NCBI GenBank assembly: GCA_015847255.1
Contig: JADLZK010010890.1
Location: forward strand, 124,001 to 188,000
Direction of reading: 5' to 3'
DNA from: Hyparrhenia diplandra
Lineage: Eukaryota; Streptophyta; Magnoliopsida; Poales; Poaceae
DNA length: 64,000 nt
Every line of letters begins with the position of its first letter. Within the stretch, counting starts at the first letter, position 1. The position numbers and the translations under genes are program-made. The notes under the pieces were generated by a model that was not told the origin of the DNA, did not search any database, and saw only the letters and a program-made list of their open reading frames with translations. This document shows positions 12,734 to 25,730 of the stretch, in pieces.

Positions 12734-13567
12734 GGTGGAGGTGGAGGTGGGGAGGCGGTGGTGGGAAGAGAAGAGAAGAGAAGAGCGCGGGAGATAAGGG
12801 AGGTGGGGAGGGAAATAAACGATTTCGACTTTGCTTTTTCTTTTTTTTTTTTTTCACATTTAATTTTCAAAATTACATACAAATAATAAAGCTGAATGCT
12901 AAGTTCTTGGACCATCATCTTTCAAGAAAAAAAAAAGTTTTGGGACCATGTTCGCCACTGCATGTATCCAGCACTCGCATCGCAGGGCTGTAATCGATTG
13001 ATTATTATCATGTGTGTATTTATGATTTCTAAGAGCAAGTGTAAGAGACTCTCTACGTCGAATATAGACTTTGATGAAATAATTGAGTACTCCTTAATAA
13101 GTTCACAATTGTAAGTTGTTTGAGCTTTTAGTTCGTACACAGTTTTTGTTATGTACCAAGACTTCATACATATATTACTTCTAGATACATGTCAAAATCT
13201 ATGTATCTAAAAAAAAAGCAAAACCAGCTTATATTTGCAATGGAGAGTGTACAAAATAAAATGGTTACTTGGTGCATGGCAACAATAGTGATTTAGTATG
13301 CCGATTCAATTAACAAAGATGTTCACCTAAGTTTCATTCTTCGTTCCAAAATCTGAGACAGTACAAAATTTAGCAAAGTACATGCTCAGGTCTCACAAGA
13401 CCCGAAGGCATCTCTCTAAAGGGAGCTACTAAACTACGAGCACTGAGGTGAAAAACTGTTATTCATCAACTGTGAACTTTCAAGTTAGATCAGAGATCTC
13501 CAAACACAGAGAATACTGAAGGTTGCACAAGGGGGCCAAAAGTAGTGGTCGCCAAAAATCCAGTTTC
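12734..13567. promoter_or_regulatory. Upstream region of NdhU gene
   Basis: On the minus strand the first 60 bases upstream of the NdhU start codon are a TCTCT-repeat tract (plus-strand AGAGAAGAGAAG near 12,768-12,785), typical of plant pyrimidine-rich 5' leaders. No clear TATA box was located. The rest separates NdhU from the next minus-strand gene. Confidence 0.4.
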
Positions 13568-16500
13568 TTATAGTGGCAGCTGCATCTTCTCAAAAACAAT
13601 TATAGCAATAATCGGGCCTGCAACATCTCCCAAGGCACAACCTGCAAGGTATAAAAAGATACAGTTAAGCAATGTTACTTTGAAATGATGCTTCTAATGT
13701 ACTGACCTTATTCTGCTAGTTCAAAGTGAAATATATATATGTATTTCTATTAAGTGAGGAAATGAATGCTTGCAAACGTATTGTAGCATCTGAGTAAATG
13801 CACTCAAGACAGCAGGGAAATTATGACTCACCAAACCATTGTCCATGCACTGGATGCACAAGGGCACCAATGCCTGCTCCAACTGAGGCCAAAACCAAAG
13901 AGAAACAACTTTTGATGGTAATCCCATAAATCTTCCTCCCAAACAATCTGAATTTATTCATATCAAAAACTGATCATCGATGTCGCTTGGTAGTGCTTCG
14001 TAGTCCCCCCGCTAGGCTTACGGATGAAACATTTGTATACTTCAATTATGGATTGCACTACCCAAGCAGCAGATACTCCCAGTGCATGTGCTGTCCAAAG
14101 AAGAAATTTGAGAGAACTCTCTATTAAAAGAAATCAGAAACACCAAAACAAGCAAATCTGACCTCGGAAAGTTTGTTCTGGCAACACAGTATGTGTACTG
14201 TGGAGTTGACATCCCCTTGCAGCTTTCCTTTTTGATGATTTTGAAGCATCTATAGAAAAGAGAATTAGCTAATTTGCATAAAAAAAAATTAAAGTTGTCA
14301 TAATAATAAGCCATAAATTGAAACAAACAAATTGGGAGATGAGAGCAAGACAGATAAATAAATTGACAAAAGCATCATCATATACACAGAGTATACAGCT
14401 GACATGTTGACAAATGACAAGGTTACAGATATACTCAATGCATAGTGGTAGGAGTCAGAAATATTTATAGTTATACAGTTTCTGAAGCAACATATTTATA
14501 GTTATACGGTTTCTGAAGCAACACATTAACATTCCCTAATACAATGCCTGTTGTCATCAAACAAAGGATCAGTAAAACCACAATCCACAACAACCCAATG
14601 CATAGTGGTAGGAGTCAGAAATATCAAGAGACCTCATCAGATGTCACAAGCACACAACCCTCAGTGCTGGAAAATTAAAGATGCATTATTACCTTTGAGA
14701 AGTTTCCATGCTGTTCTTTGTGAAACATGACGAACTGCAATCCTTTCCAATACTGCCTGGTGGATTTACAATAGAAGTCTGACATGTAAAGACAAGAATA
14801 TGACAGATGTAAATAACTTATACTTCTAATCCAACAGAAAAATTGCAAAGGCCTTTTTGGAAAAAACTTAAGCTTGTACTATACCGCTTAGGTCTACATA
14901 GCATAAGCCTCCTGATTAATGGGTTACATTATTTGGGTTTTCTAGTACAAAGTAAACCTAGCCATTCATGATAATCGGCTGCTTGGTCTTGATTCAGATT
15001 CCAAGCCCCAAACCACACAGTAGATACTAGGAACAAAGTTATAGTTCACATCCATGTTTTCAGGTCGTCCGATCAATCGCGATTAGTCGTCCTGGTCGGT
15101 CCCAAGTGCTCAATTAGGAGGTCCGACCCGACCAGCTCGACCAGAAACCTGGTCGTCCGATTAGTCGTCGTCTAATCGCGATTAATCATCCAACCAGGAC
15201 ATATGGACGACCAGTTTTCTGTTTTGGGCCTGTTTGACTTGACTGGTATGTAGGCTGCTGGGCTTGCAGCTTGGCCTGTTAGGGTTAGAATAGATAGCAG
15301 GGAGAAGAAAAGAGAATAAAACAACTTCTAAGTCACCAGCTAAACACTAATGCAGTCTTGACTCTTGATGCTTCCTTTATTGTGTACAATATAGCATATA
15401 TATAGAGGTATATATATAGGTATATGTCGAAAAACACATGGACGACCAGGTGGACGACCAGGGTCGACATCGACCTGGTGGACGATTAATCACGATTAAT
15501 CGTCTGGTCGGTCCCAGTCGACCGTGCTCAACCAAACCGACCTGAAATCATGGGTTCACATAGATGAAGAAACTATTATTATTTTGATGGTAGTAACTCG
15601 TAAGGATGGAAAACTAAAATCACAGAAACAATTCTTAAATAGTGTATAAAAGCATCAAATCAGCATGGATCAAAATACAAGTTTTGTGAAAGAAAAAGGA
15701 TAAAGAAGCAAGAAGCTCCTTTCGGGTGTTATTGTCAAGTTACACATTAGAAACAAGGTAATGAAGTGTTACAAATTAGAACATACTGTAACTAATCAAT
15801 CAATCTGGTCATCAAGCATTTTCTTATCACACAGTTTGACTAAAGACAATTTGTAGAAAATCATCATTTAACGTTTTAATTATAATGCTTGCTATTGGAG
15901 AGGCATAGTAGCCAGATTATGAAAGCCTACTTTACACAGAGAATTGATCACATTATCCATAAAGTACATCATAATAAAAGAAATTACCTCACGCATGATT
16001 TGCTTCACTGAATTGTAGAAGGGAGTAACCAGATCCACGGGTTTCTCTTGAGCATCATGAAGCAGATCGTCATCCTCATCCTCAGAATCAGTGTGAGGTT
16101 TAGGTTGTATGAGTGGCAAATAATATAACAGAAACGATCTTAGGGTTGTGATGGTAAAATTTTTCAACCCAAAGGCAGAAAAGAGTGGCTTCAGCTCTGA
16201 AGGGTATTCCTTTGTTGTGTTTTGGACGTAGTCTTTTCTTGATGGGATGGAGTCACGAATCCTGGTATTAATCTCATCAACAAGTACATCAGAACCATCA
16301 CTCCTCCATCCAGCAGTTGTGCCAGCATCACAATGAGCAACAGTAAACCCATGAAAACTGAATAAAAATGAAATTAACTAGCGTCAGGACAATAAAACAA
16401 ATGCAAATAAGCAAAAGAAAACTGATGCACTACCAAGGCCAACAAACATCATTTGTCAAAAAAAAGGCCAACAAACAGCACATAAAGATATGCTTCAACG

Positions 16501-17673
16501 CACATTTACATATGGTAAAAATAAAAACTTGTTACAATTTCTTTGCTTGCTAAGTGCATCACTTGCATTTGGTGAACTGTCCATTGATTCAAAGTGTTAT
16601 GGGAATTTACCTTCTGCCAGCATAACACCAGAGTTCCAAATGTACAATGATGTAAATTTAGTGCAAGGGCAATTGTGACCATAATCAGATGTGCACTGTG
16701 AAACTAAACAATACTGTATACATTGGCTAATCCACATACATCAAGGGCATATAATGACATATAAGCCAAGTAAAACACTTTATCCCATGGACAAGAAAAT
16801 ATTACCCTTACAGGAATCTACCACATAAATTAGCGATAATTTCAACAAGGTAAAAGGTAAGCTTCACAAGGATCAGGAGACCAATCTGCACTAATGCAAA
16901 GTTACTACTTGTGCTCAGTTTATTTGTGTTGTATAAGAACCAACTATATAGTCAACACAACACTCTCAGAATTACTAACAAGAAAACATGAATTCACCCC
17001 GACATAAACAATTAAAAACATTTAATTCTCTAATAAGTTACATCACACTCGCGACAAAGTTACTACCTGGTTGTATATACCATACATAAGGTGGATAAGA
17101 ATAATAATTCTAAGTGAGCTTGTAGATATCAAACAGTCAATAAAGAATCTGTTAAATTAACATCACATAACTATAACGTATCTTTCTGGCAATTATTATC
17201 TTAAAAAAGTCATATCTTTCTGCATCCTTCTTCCTTGCTCTGATTAGATGGAGCGACGAATTATATGCGGCGACTGAACCACGTACCATCCCCCGAACCC
17301 AGAGCTCCAGCTAAACCGCGAACCAAACCCTAGTCACAACCTGCTAGCCACGCAATGAATCGAACACCTCTACCGAGACACGAGCAGCCAGCCGTGCTCT
17401 GTGTGCGCAACCAAGGACAGGACGCGACGCGACGGGAAGTCGCCAGCTCACAGGGAAGGGGAAGAAGCCTAGCAAGACGTGACGGAGGAGGGGAACGAAC
17501 CCGAAGAGGTGGCGCGCGGAGAGGGGCACCCCGGAGGACGAGAAGGCGGCCGCGGCAGTCGCGGCGAAGGCGGCGGCGGAGAGTCCCGCGTGGGAGTGGA
17601 CCGCCGCTGCGGATGCCCCGGAGCGGGGCAGCCGGGAGGTGAGGTCGAGCAACAGAGCGAGGCCGACCGTCAT
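13568..17673 (-). CDS. Conserved plant membrane protein, unknown function, with frame disturbances
   Basis: Minus-strand gene with six exons: 17501-17673, 15988-16357, 14693-14756, 14163-14249, 13832-14090 and 13568-13641. Segments match a conserved plant family as I remember it: an Ala-rich N-terminus, HGFTVAHCDAGTTAGW, KEYPSELKPLFSAFGLK, FLLYYLPLIQP, an acidic stretch DSEDEDDDLL, VDLVTPFYNSVKQIMRE, VSQRTAWKLLK, ALGVSAAWVVQSIIEVYK, LFGRKIYGITIKSCFSLV, SVGAGIGALVHP and GCALGDVAGPIIAIIVFEK ending MQLPL. Hydrophobic stretches near the C-terminus suggest a membrane protein. No biochemical role is known to me. Exon 14163-14249 stays open but reads out of the family frame for about 17 codons between 14,216 and 14,166. 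Exon 13832-14090 changes frame near 13,961-13,975, so the summed exons (1,027 bases) are not a multiple of three. It may be a recent pseudogene or contain sequence errors. Confidence 0.72.
14461..14521. repeat. 31-bp tandem duplication and nearby direct repeat
   Basis: TATTTATAGTTATAC plus GGTTTCTGAAGCAAC occurs twice in tandem with one difference. A 29-base direct repeat beginning CAATGCATAGTGGTAGGAG lies on either side, at about 14,438 and 14,598. All are inside an intron of the 13,568-17,673 gene. Confidence 0.65.
15052..15553. mobile_element. Non-autonomous hAT-type element with perfect 8-bp TSD
   Basis: The ends are inverted repeats: left CCATGTTTTCAGGTCG, right (inverted) CCATGATTTCAGGTCG, one mismatch in 16. 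The flanks are the identical 8-mer GTTCACAT at 15,044-15,051 and 15,554-15,561. An 8-bp duplication is the hAT hallmark. The interior has many GATTAATCG and CGACCAG subterminal motifs and no transposase. It sits in an intron of the minus-strand gene around it; the perfect TSD suggests a fairly recent insertion. Confidence 0.88.
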
Positions 17674-17937
17674 GGCGAGCGCGGGGATCTCGAGCGGGAC
17701 GGACGGGAGCTGCCGGGGATGGCCGAGCGAGCCGAGCCGACCGCGGCGGTGTCTGTCGGGTTAGCGTGGAGAGAAAGAAGCTGAAGGGGAAGAGGCGAGG
17801 GATATGGGCCGGCCTGCTCCGAGTTCGGGCCAGATTACACCCACCACGACGTGCAAGCTATGGACACCTTTTTTTTTGTTGTTGGGTGAACAGCAAGTAT
17901 GGACACTACTTGTTTCCTTCACGCGTATTTTTTAATT
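17674..17937. other. 5' flank of the 13.6-17.7 kb gene
   Basis: GC-rich sequence just upstream of the minus-strand start codon at 17,673, likely 5' UTR and promoter. The long open frames here on both strands are shadows of GC-rich composition. Confidence 0.4.
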
Positions 17938-18012
17938 TTGAATTGGTTCATCAAGACAAAGGTTAAATTTGAATTGGTTCATCAAGACAAAGGTTAAATT
18001 TGAATTGGTTCG
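17938..18012. repeat. 31-bp tandem repeat, about 2.4 copies
   Basis: The unit starting GAATTGGTTCATCAAGACAA and ending GGTTAAATTT is repeated in tandem without change for two copies, then partially. Confidence 0.85.
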
Positions 18013-18045
18013 GTGGCTCACTTTTTAATACTGGTATTTTTTATA

Positions 18046-18311
18046 CTCCCTGGTTTCCTAAAGAATGTGGTTTTGAGGTTGCCTAAAGTCAAAACTTTTA
18101 AACTTTGACCACAAAACTTATTTTGGGTTATTTGGGTTCACTTTGAAAACATGAAATTGATATAACTAGATTCATCTTGAAATGTAGTTTCATAAAAGTA
18201 TATATTGGCTATATTTTATAAATATTTTATAGCAAAAAAGTAACAGATCAAGTTCTTTTTTGAGACCATGTCATTTGTCTAAAACAATATTCTTTAGGAA
18301 ACTAGAGGGGG
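18046..18311. mobile_element. Stowaway-type MITE
   Basis: The terminal inverted repeats are CTCCCTGGTTTCCTAAAGAA on the left and CCCCCTCTAGTTTCCTAAAG on the right (inverted). Both sides are flanked by TA. Size (266 bp), AT-rich interior and TA target fit Tc1/mariner-derived Stowaway MITEs. Confidence 0.8.
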
Positions 18312-19228
18312 TATTTGTTTTCTATCAAAACCAAAATAAGTTGATTTTGAATGAAACTTTAACTTTTATTAGGCTAGCTAAGCTCAGTTTGAAGTTAGGC
18401 TCAAAAAAACACCGTAAACTTTAATAAAAGGTGCAGTGATTTTGAAGAAACCTCAAAAAAAAGTTAGTCAATTTGTTATACACCCTATGTACCGCATACA
18501 AATAAAGAGATAGGTAGATAAAGTAAACATATCGGAAAGGAAAATCTTAGAGTTTTAGCTTGTATATACTTCCATTCGTGTCCTTTAGGATTTAACTCGA
18601 TGCTTTGTTACTCTTTTCTAAATCTTAATCATGAATTTCAAAAATGTGAATTTTTTGATATGAGACATCCACTATTTGGTGAAATTGTCTTTTTAAACCC
18701 ACTTAAACACCATGTAAATAAGAAAAATACTCTGTGAGATTTTCTTAAGAATTATTTCGTCTATGAGATCATGGAAACCTAACAAAAGAATCAAATAAAT
18801 ATTTAAGAATATTAGACAATTATAGGAGGATGTGATGGCCAAATAAACAAACACTCCCATCCTTAAAAAGATGCAACTATGAGATTTGTGCAAGTCAAAC
18901 TAGTCTAAATTTGACCAAGTTTGTAATGAATAGTATATATTAGCATTTGTGTCTTCAATAAAGTTTACTACAAGAATATATTCCACATAATCTAATGGTA
19001 TTTTTTAATGAATATTATTACTTTATTATATGTTTTAATGAAAGTTCTAATTGTTTGACTCCTTGAAACAACAAGAATTGCATCCCTTTGTTGACAAAGG
19101 AGTAGTATGGCTTAGATTTCTAGCACTTAGTGAAAGATAAGGTATATAGTTTTTACAATTGAGTGATGATATGGCATAGTGAGTATCTGGATAACTTACA
19201 TGTAGAGATTAAAAATTAGTAGGGTTTG
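18312..19228. other. AT-rich intergenic, no gene seen
   Basis: Low-complexity AT-rich sequence without coding signatures or clear repeats. Confidence 0.4.
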
Positions 19229-19520
19229 CTTTTATAAGAGACTAACAAATATGCTCGTGTGTTGCCTGAGAATACATAATTTGTTGTACAATGTCCGGCT
19301 TGTTTCCTAGTATGAGTTGGACTCGTATCTCTGTCTAGGACTCGTTTCCTAGTATGATTGATTTGTTTAATACAATCCATGGTCGAGTTGGACTCATATC
19401 TCTCGTCTAGAAGCCTGACGCCTTGGTTGAGTTGGACTCGTATCTGCTGTCTAAAAGGCTGGACGAGCCGGAAATTTCTTTTGCTTTATTAGTAGGTATA
19501 GATATAGATACATACAGATG
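19229..19520. repeat. Member of an unidentified dispersed repeat family
   Basis: The left part reads CTAACAAATATGCTCGTGTG and the right end TTTATTAGTAGGTATAGATA. A second sequence at 51,766-52,495 has the same kind of start and the same end. Inside, GAGTTGGACTCGTATCT and variants recur three times. I do not know the family name. Confidence 0.5.
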
Positions 19521-21590
19521 CCAAACAATAGTTCTTTCTTATGTTTAAAATGTCATTTTATCTCATTTAATTGGTTGTTTAGCCAATCAATGATCGTTTA
19601 CCATTTAATGTTTAGGAAAACATCGAGGACGACAGAACAAACATGGTTTTGGCCATTTTACACAGTGACCGCCATAATTTGTTAGGTACCATTATGAAAA
19701 TATGGTTATGTTTCATCGAACACTACAACAATTATAGTATTTAAAAAAAAAAAATTGAGGAGAGTGATACGGTGAATGTCTCTTTTTATCCCGTGTCTTC
19801 ATGTTCTTACTTGGAACTGCAGCGCAGACTCTCGATGATCATCTACTTGATCGACATGTCCATCCTATTTCCATGTCTCTTTTTCTCCCTCTAGAAATTG
19901 GTATCCTTGATCCTTGAAGCCAACAATGTTAGCGGCCCTTAATTAATCCAATCGCGAAAATAGTATAAAATGGCATCTTTCATGTCTTACACCATAACTA
20001 GGGCTTAATCTAACATGCTCCACATGTTTTTGTGTCCCGACATATTATGTAGGGAATATTGGAAATTCAATGCACAAATATCATAAATAATAGTAGCAAG
20101 AATTACCCATAAATCCAATGATTGGTAATACATACATAAACAAGAGCTCATATGGACATTAATAAATGTGACTTTGTACATAGTCAAATACTTATCCATT
20201 CACATATTTTCCTCTACCATGTCGAAGAGCTTGTCAAGGTGAATGAAATAGACTTTATTTAAAGTTCAGATGCAAAAGTTACGACTTTCAGAAGATTGCA
20301 GCGTGGGGTTACACATGAGAAGGGTTGACCGATCCAATCATGGGTAAGTGAACCCAAACCTAAGGTAAATGACTATCAAAATTTTCCAACAGTTCCTTAC
20401 ACGTCATAGGTTTTAAGGAAAGGCACATACCAGAGCATTAGGCCTGCTTTTCGTTAATCCCCTCCCAAAACGAATTCGAGAGAATTGATGATGATTTTAA
20501 CTTGTAGGGGGATTTAATCCCACTCAACCTCCTTTTGCTCCTCCAATCCCCACCAAAACCGAAAACCCTAACCATGAGTTTCTCGCCTACTTGTACAAAC
20601 GATATCATTTTAAGACAATGAACAACCATCTCAAATTAAAAACTCATGGTTAGGGTATACCATCCTCAAGCTTGCACAATAGTTTGATTTTCACACACCC
20701 TCTAATTGTCGAAAAATGGATAAATTTGGTTATCTCGCATGGTTTTAAAGGTGGTTTCTATTTTATTATAATACTATAATCTAGTTAGGTCTCTAAAATT
20801 TCAAAATTAATTTATTTAAACTGTAAAAATATGAAACTACTTTTTAGATTTGTTATAAAAAGGTCATATGTCTTGGTGCTATTAGTTAGAGTTATTCAGA
20901 TCTTACTTGTCTTAAATAAATATTGAGTCGAATGATGAGCAATAAAGCTATAGAAACAGAAATAAACCAATTTTAAATACCTATATATAGATCATAATAA
21001 GAAGAGAATATTTTTAGAAAAATGGTACTAGTTTCGTATTTCTCTAATGTAAACTAATTTATTTATGAATCTTTAGATAGTAAGTCAAATTGTTATTATT
21101 TTTTAAAAATAGAAAACTATCTTTAAAACCGGCATGAGAACCAAATTTATCCGGTTTTGAATATTTCTTATCCAGTTGCATATTTAATAAGGTTGAAAAT
21201 CATACTATTGCGTAAGTTTGTAGGTGAAAAAGGACTTTACCCCCACAACATAAAATGAGACTGTTCCTTATACATTTAGTGGTACGATTAATCCGCACCA
21301 ATTGTTTCTTTAGCGGCCTACGTTATTAACATAATAGTCCCCTTCAATCCACTTTTTTTCTATTGTTAAACAAGCTGTAGAAACTTCAGCGGATCAAGAT
21401 GGGCACATGACACCAAGGTAACATTCTTTTAAGGGTTCATAGTACTACGCACTTGTTTGGTCCCTTGCACTTACAGTATGCATCTTTCTTGAGAAAATAT
21501 ATTAATAGTATGTATATTGCACCTATGACTATGAGAAGTAAGATAACATACCTAGGCTTGGGGTTGCTGGCCATTGGCTACCTTCCAGTC
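19521..21590. other. AT-rich intergenic, no gene seen
   Basis: No exon or complete element recognised. The open frame at 20,438-20,629 (minus) has no family signature; the segment has the look of a degraded MITE but no paired ends were found. Confidence 0.35.
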
Positions 21591-21595
21591 TGAGT

Positions 21596-22054
21596 CTATG
21601 GACGGGGCTTGGGGGTTTGTTATCCGTGATCACAATGGGTCCGGTGTTATAGCAGGAGCAGGGAAGATCGGGGCCTACTCATAATGCTCTGTTGGCTGAA
21701 TCTCTCGCCTTCAAACAAGCGCTCAAAGCTGCTGCTCATTTCGGGATCTCAAAAATAATTATTGAAACTGATTCGGTTGAGTTGAAGGAGGCGGTATGCT
21801 CATCGGATCATGATCTAGCCATTGGTGGCGGTCTTTATCAGGAAATTCGTGACCTGATGGTAGATAGCTTTATTAGCTTAAGTGTGTCTAAAATCCCAAG
21901 ATCTTGTAATAATTGTGCCCATGAACTTGCTCAATTGGGTCAGAGTTGGGACCCGGGTCAGTTTCATGTTTGGGCTGACCCCCTCCCGGAGTTTGTAATC
22001 GTTTGGATGGCTCGCGATTTGGCTGAGCACCTTCCAGTTAATGCAAGGCAGTAA
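21596..22054 (+). pseudogene. RNase H-like (RVT_3 type) domain relic
   Basis: Encodes most of a plant RNase H-like domain of the kind found at the ends of LINE-derived genes. AWGFVIRDHNGSGVIAGAG is in one frame from about 21,604. After a one-base shift near 21,675 it continues HNALLAESLAFKQALKAAA, ISKIIIETDSVELKEAV, CNNCAHELAQLG, and ends at a stop at 22,052-22,054. The E, D and H-containing motifs of the fold are visible (AES, ETDS, AHELA). No reverse transcriptase is adjacent and there is no upstream ATG in frame, so this is a relic. Confidence 0.68.
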
Positions 22055-25000
22055 GTCGTTTGCAGGATCAAAAAAAAAAAGAATAGCAAGCTCACCAAGA
22101 CCAAGAAAAAGGTCTACAAGTTACCTTGGAGTAGTGCAGCTCGACCTAGTCCCCTACACAATTGGAGCTTAAGTAGGAGATATGAGACTGTCGCATGTGC
22201 TGGTCTAAGGCTTCTCCAGTGGCGATGCATGGACCAACATGTTGATCATTCGCTATCAAAATCGCAACTTATCACTGTTGAGGTAGCACCAAACGTAGAT
22301 CTCAGCTCGATGGAGGAACCAGAAGCGAGAATGCATAGCCAGTGGAGAGAGTTGAATTTTTTAGTTTCTTAGGCTTCTAGGCTAAGCCTTTGTGATATAC
22401 AAATGGACAAGATGAAAATAAACTAGGATAAGAGATTTGCACATGATCTCAACGTACTTTCTAGTCTTAAATATTCAACTTGTAATGGCACTTGTATATT
22501 CAACAATATCATTCATGATCGTGGAAAGTGAAGATTATCATTACCTATTATTGGTAAGTGTTGCTTCTCGATTACCACTTATTCAAACTTGCTCCCTAGC
22601 CTGGTCCAACATTGTACGGTAAACCAAATAATTTTTAGGACAACACGAGCCCAAGTAAAAATCCATTGCTTTATTAATATATTTTTATTATGCTTTTTAG
22701 ATAATGGAGCACTATCACTCCAAAAATATATTCTATAACTTGAACATCTGAGTTCTGAAAGTTAATGAATAAGATCTTGTGAATATTGCACTATGATGTG
22801 GACAAGGATATCAATCATAAGGCCAAAAATCATGTAGGATTATTTCTATGATGCCGTGGCTTCCTGACATTAGTATGTTTCGTTTAAGCATTCATATGCT
22901 ACATCATCGGAAATATATTGAAGTATAGTTTCCAACACAATAAATGGTGCATCTTTTGGACTTCTCAGCAAGGAGTTATGGTCATTTTAGTGGAGGCTGC
23001 ACCTGCTGAAAGAAGACCTTTCAATTTCTCAACCAAGATGATCTTCCACTAGCTTTTATTGTTCTTATATATGTCAACACCCAACTAGGAAGGATGTTCC
23101 TAGTACAAATAAACCATGTAACCATCATTTGAAGAGAGTCTTTGGATTAAAAATACAACCACCTTATGTGTGTTTTTCTTCTCCCATGGAGAGAATATTT
23201 GGAAATCTTCGGTGAGGCATGAGTGCTTTCTTCGTTCTTTTGATTCTTGAGGGAGTTGTAGAACACCGAACTTCGGTTCACCCTGTTTCGTAACTTCATG
23301 TCTATATGGCGTGATTGTGTGGGCTGGTTTCGTCGGTGCATGGAAGAGCAATTGTCTCGGCAGTTCGTTGTGTGTGCACACTCATGGTGCACTGCCTCAT
23401 CATTAGGTCACGCAACAATAGTTATCAAGTTCGCAGATCCTTCGAGAAGATGGGCCACAACTACTTGTCACTCGCAACCACTAGGCATGTGCTCATCACA
23501 CTCTCTACAATTTGACAACAGTAGCTAGGTAACATCATCTTGGCCGGGGTGGCGGCGGCGTGGAGGGAGGAGGTGGCTGCTTGTGAGAGGGGGGGCAGAG
23601 GGGGCGGCGTGGGTGACGGTGGTGCAAGAGAAGAGGGCAGGGCACACGCAAGAGAGAGAGGTAGGGAAAAACTTTCGCTATCTATTACTTGATTCAATTG
23701 ATTACATGCTCCCTATTATTTATAGTTCTCGTGGGACTTTGACCCTCAAGCAACTCTAGGAAATTCTTTTAGGATTTGGATTCCGCTTTCCTAACAATCT
23801 CAAACTCGATTCCTTAACAAACCTGACTCTTTCCAAACCAACTAAGACTCAATATGATAACTTGATAATGATGATGGCGGTGGGACTGGTGGTGGTGGTG
23901 GTGGCGTCCTCCCTTCCTCCGTGCGTGCTTTGCCCTAGGGCACGGTGTGGGGCCTAGCCGGTGCCTCTTCTCGGCCCTTGTTCGCCTGTTTTCTCCGCTG
24001 AGGAGTACAACCAGTGTTGGATGTGTGGCACAATCATTCCATCGAGTTGTTGCTAAAAAAATCATTCCATCAAGTTGATACAATTATTGCAAACCCACTC
24101 TAGGCCTCTGCAAAAACACATAGCCTGAACAAAACAATGTAAACAATTGCCCGACATTCTAATGACTATCAATCCTAAGACTGGATCACCTCTTAGCTGA
24201 AAATGGATTACGTTTTTCAGGTCTGAACTCTCAAGGTAAAAAGCTACTATTGCTGAAACAAATAAGAGCCTAAGATCAGTTTTATGTCCAGTGATGTTCA
24301 TTGTAGCGTGGAAGGGCAATGCTAATTGCTAAAGTTCCCATCTTGGAACAAAAAAATGAAAGGAAGACCAGCTTCCTCGAATTTATTACTCTTCCAGCAA
24401 TCACAATGAGTACCTTTCAGAAAAAAAAAAGCTAATGGAATAAATTATCAGAACTCGTGCAATTCTTCCTTGGCAAAGGATGCAGCACTAATCTGCGACG
24501 GCTTTGGAATGTGGGCCTGGATGTGTTTCTGTATCAACACGACATCCATCAGAGGTCAATATTTTTCAGACAGCTGAAAAAGTTGCCCGAGCAAGCTGCG
24601 TATGAACACTGAAATTGGGAACACGCTGCTTCTCACATGTGATGGTTAGAAGTTAGAACTCTAAAACAGCACCTATAACAATAGGATGGAACAAGTCAGG
24701 ATGGGTTAATGTGAGCAAAGAAACAAAGATGAATCAAGTCTAGCAAACATCAAGATGTCCACCTCAAGAATGTGTCTGAAAAGCCTACTCATTTCAGGAC
24801 CCACAGATTGTTCAAACGATGACCCACATACGTGAAAACAACAAGAAGATAGGATCAGCAGCTAGACAGTGAGATTTCGCCTGTTGTGCCTGTGAACTGT
24901 GGGAATGATTGACTTGTTTCTCGAGATTTGTGGCTCGGCGGCTTTCGCTCGAGCTCATGGACTGCGAAATGATAGGTGCCTCTTCGAGATGTCCCTTTCT

Positions 25001-25730
25001 ATTTGTATACACAAGGCCAAGCATTAGTGAGGAGCCGGAAAAAGAATCCCTTTTTGTTTTCCGCAGAAGGTTCAGTAATCATGAGAGCTTGTGCCACCTT
25101 ACTTTCGTGGTTGTTGGTGTTTTGATGCTATCATTCTCCCAGCTAACCATTGTCACCTAAGACTGAATATAAATGGTTCATTCAGTGCTCAGAAGAGGAC
25201 AACTGTTTTAATTGATCATTTAAGAAAATGCCTACAAATCTAACTGTATTGCGGCTGAAATTTCAAATTTTATTGACAAACATGTCCATGTGTCTTGTGT
25301 GTACAACTTATTGCATGGTCACCTTGTGGCCCGGGGATTTATATAACAGTCGCGTCATATGTTGTAACTTGTAATATTAGACTGCATATATATCATCCCT
25401 ATATGCACAAACCCATGCATTGCTACAGATGAAGAGAGATATGATGACAGTTTATAAGAAGTAAAAAGAAGTTTAAACGGAAGAATCCCTTTCGCTCTTT
25501 AAATATTCTTCAAATTTTACTGTTATCCTTCATTACTCAAAACAAATATAATGATGATACCACTCCAGGATGTTCAAGAAAATAAGTTACTCAAAAGTCA
25601 AAACAGATATAACAATTAATTTTAAAATTATTATTTCGCAAAGCTTAGCACTTTTCTATACACTAGCAAATATATATACACAGTGTGCAGTTCAGAGTGT
25701 AAATTTAAGGGGCAAAACTGTATCTTCTTT
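22055..25730. other. Intergenic, no convincing gene
   Basis: Several open frames of 60-90 codons overlap on both strands (23.1-24.3 kb). A minus-strand frame at 24,812-25,024, open further upstream, contains MLGLVYTNRKGHLEEAP, which looks protein-like, but no family was recognised and no splice-linked partner exon was found. A GGT-repeat lies near 23,885-23,905. Confidence 0.35.

Noticed and set aside
12337..12918. Long plus- and minus-strand frames overlapping the NdhU first exon
   Set aside because: Only one frame (ATG at 12,733) continues in phase through four further exons; the others are GC-rich shadows.
17344..17784. Plus-strand frames at 17.3-17.8 kb
   Set aside because: Antisense to the GC-rich first exon of the conserved membrane-protein gene.
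24812..25024. Minus-strand frame with MLGLVYTNRKGHLEEAP
   Set aside because: Looks protein-like but no family, splice partner or start context supports a gene; mentioned only in the spacer entry.
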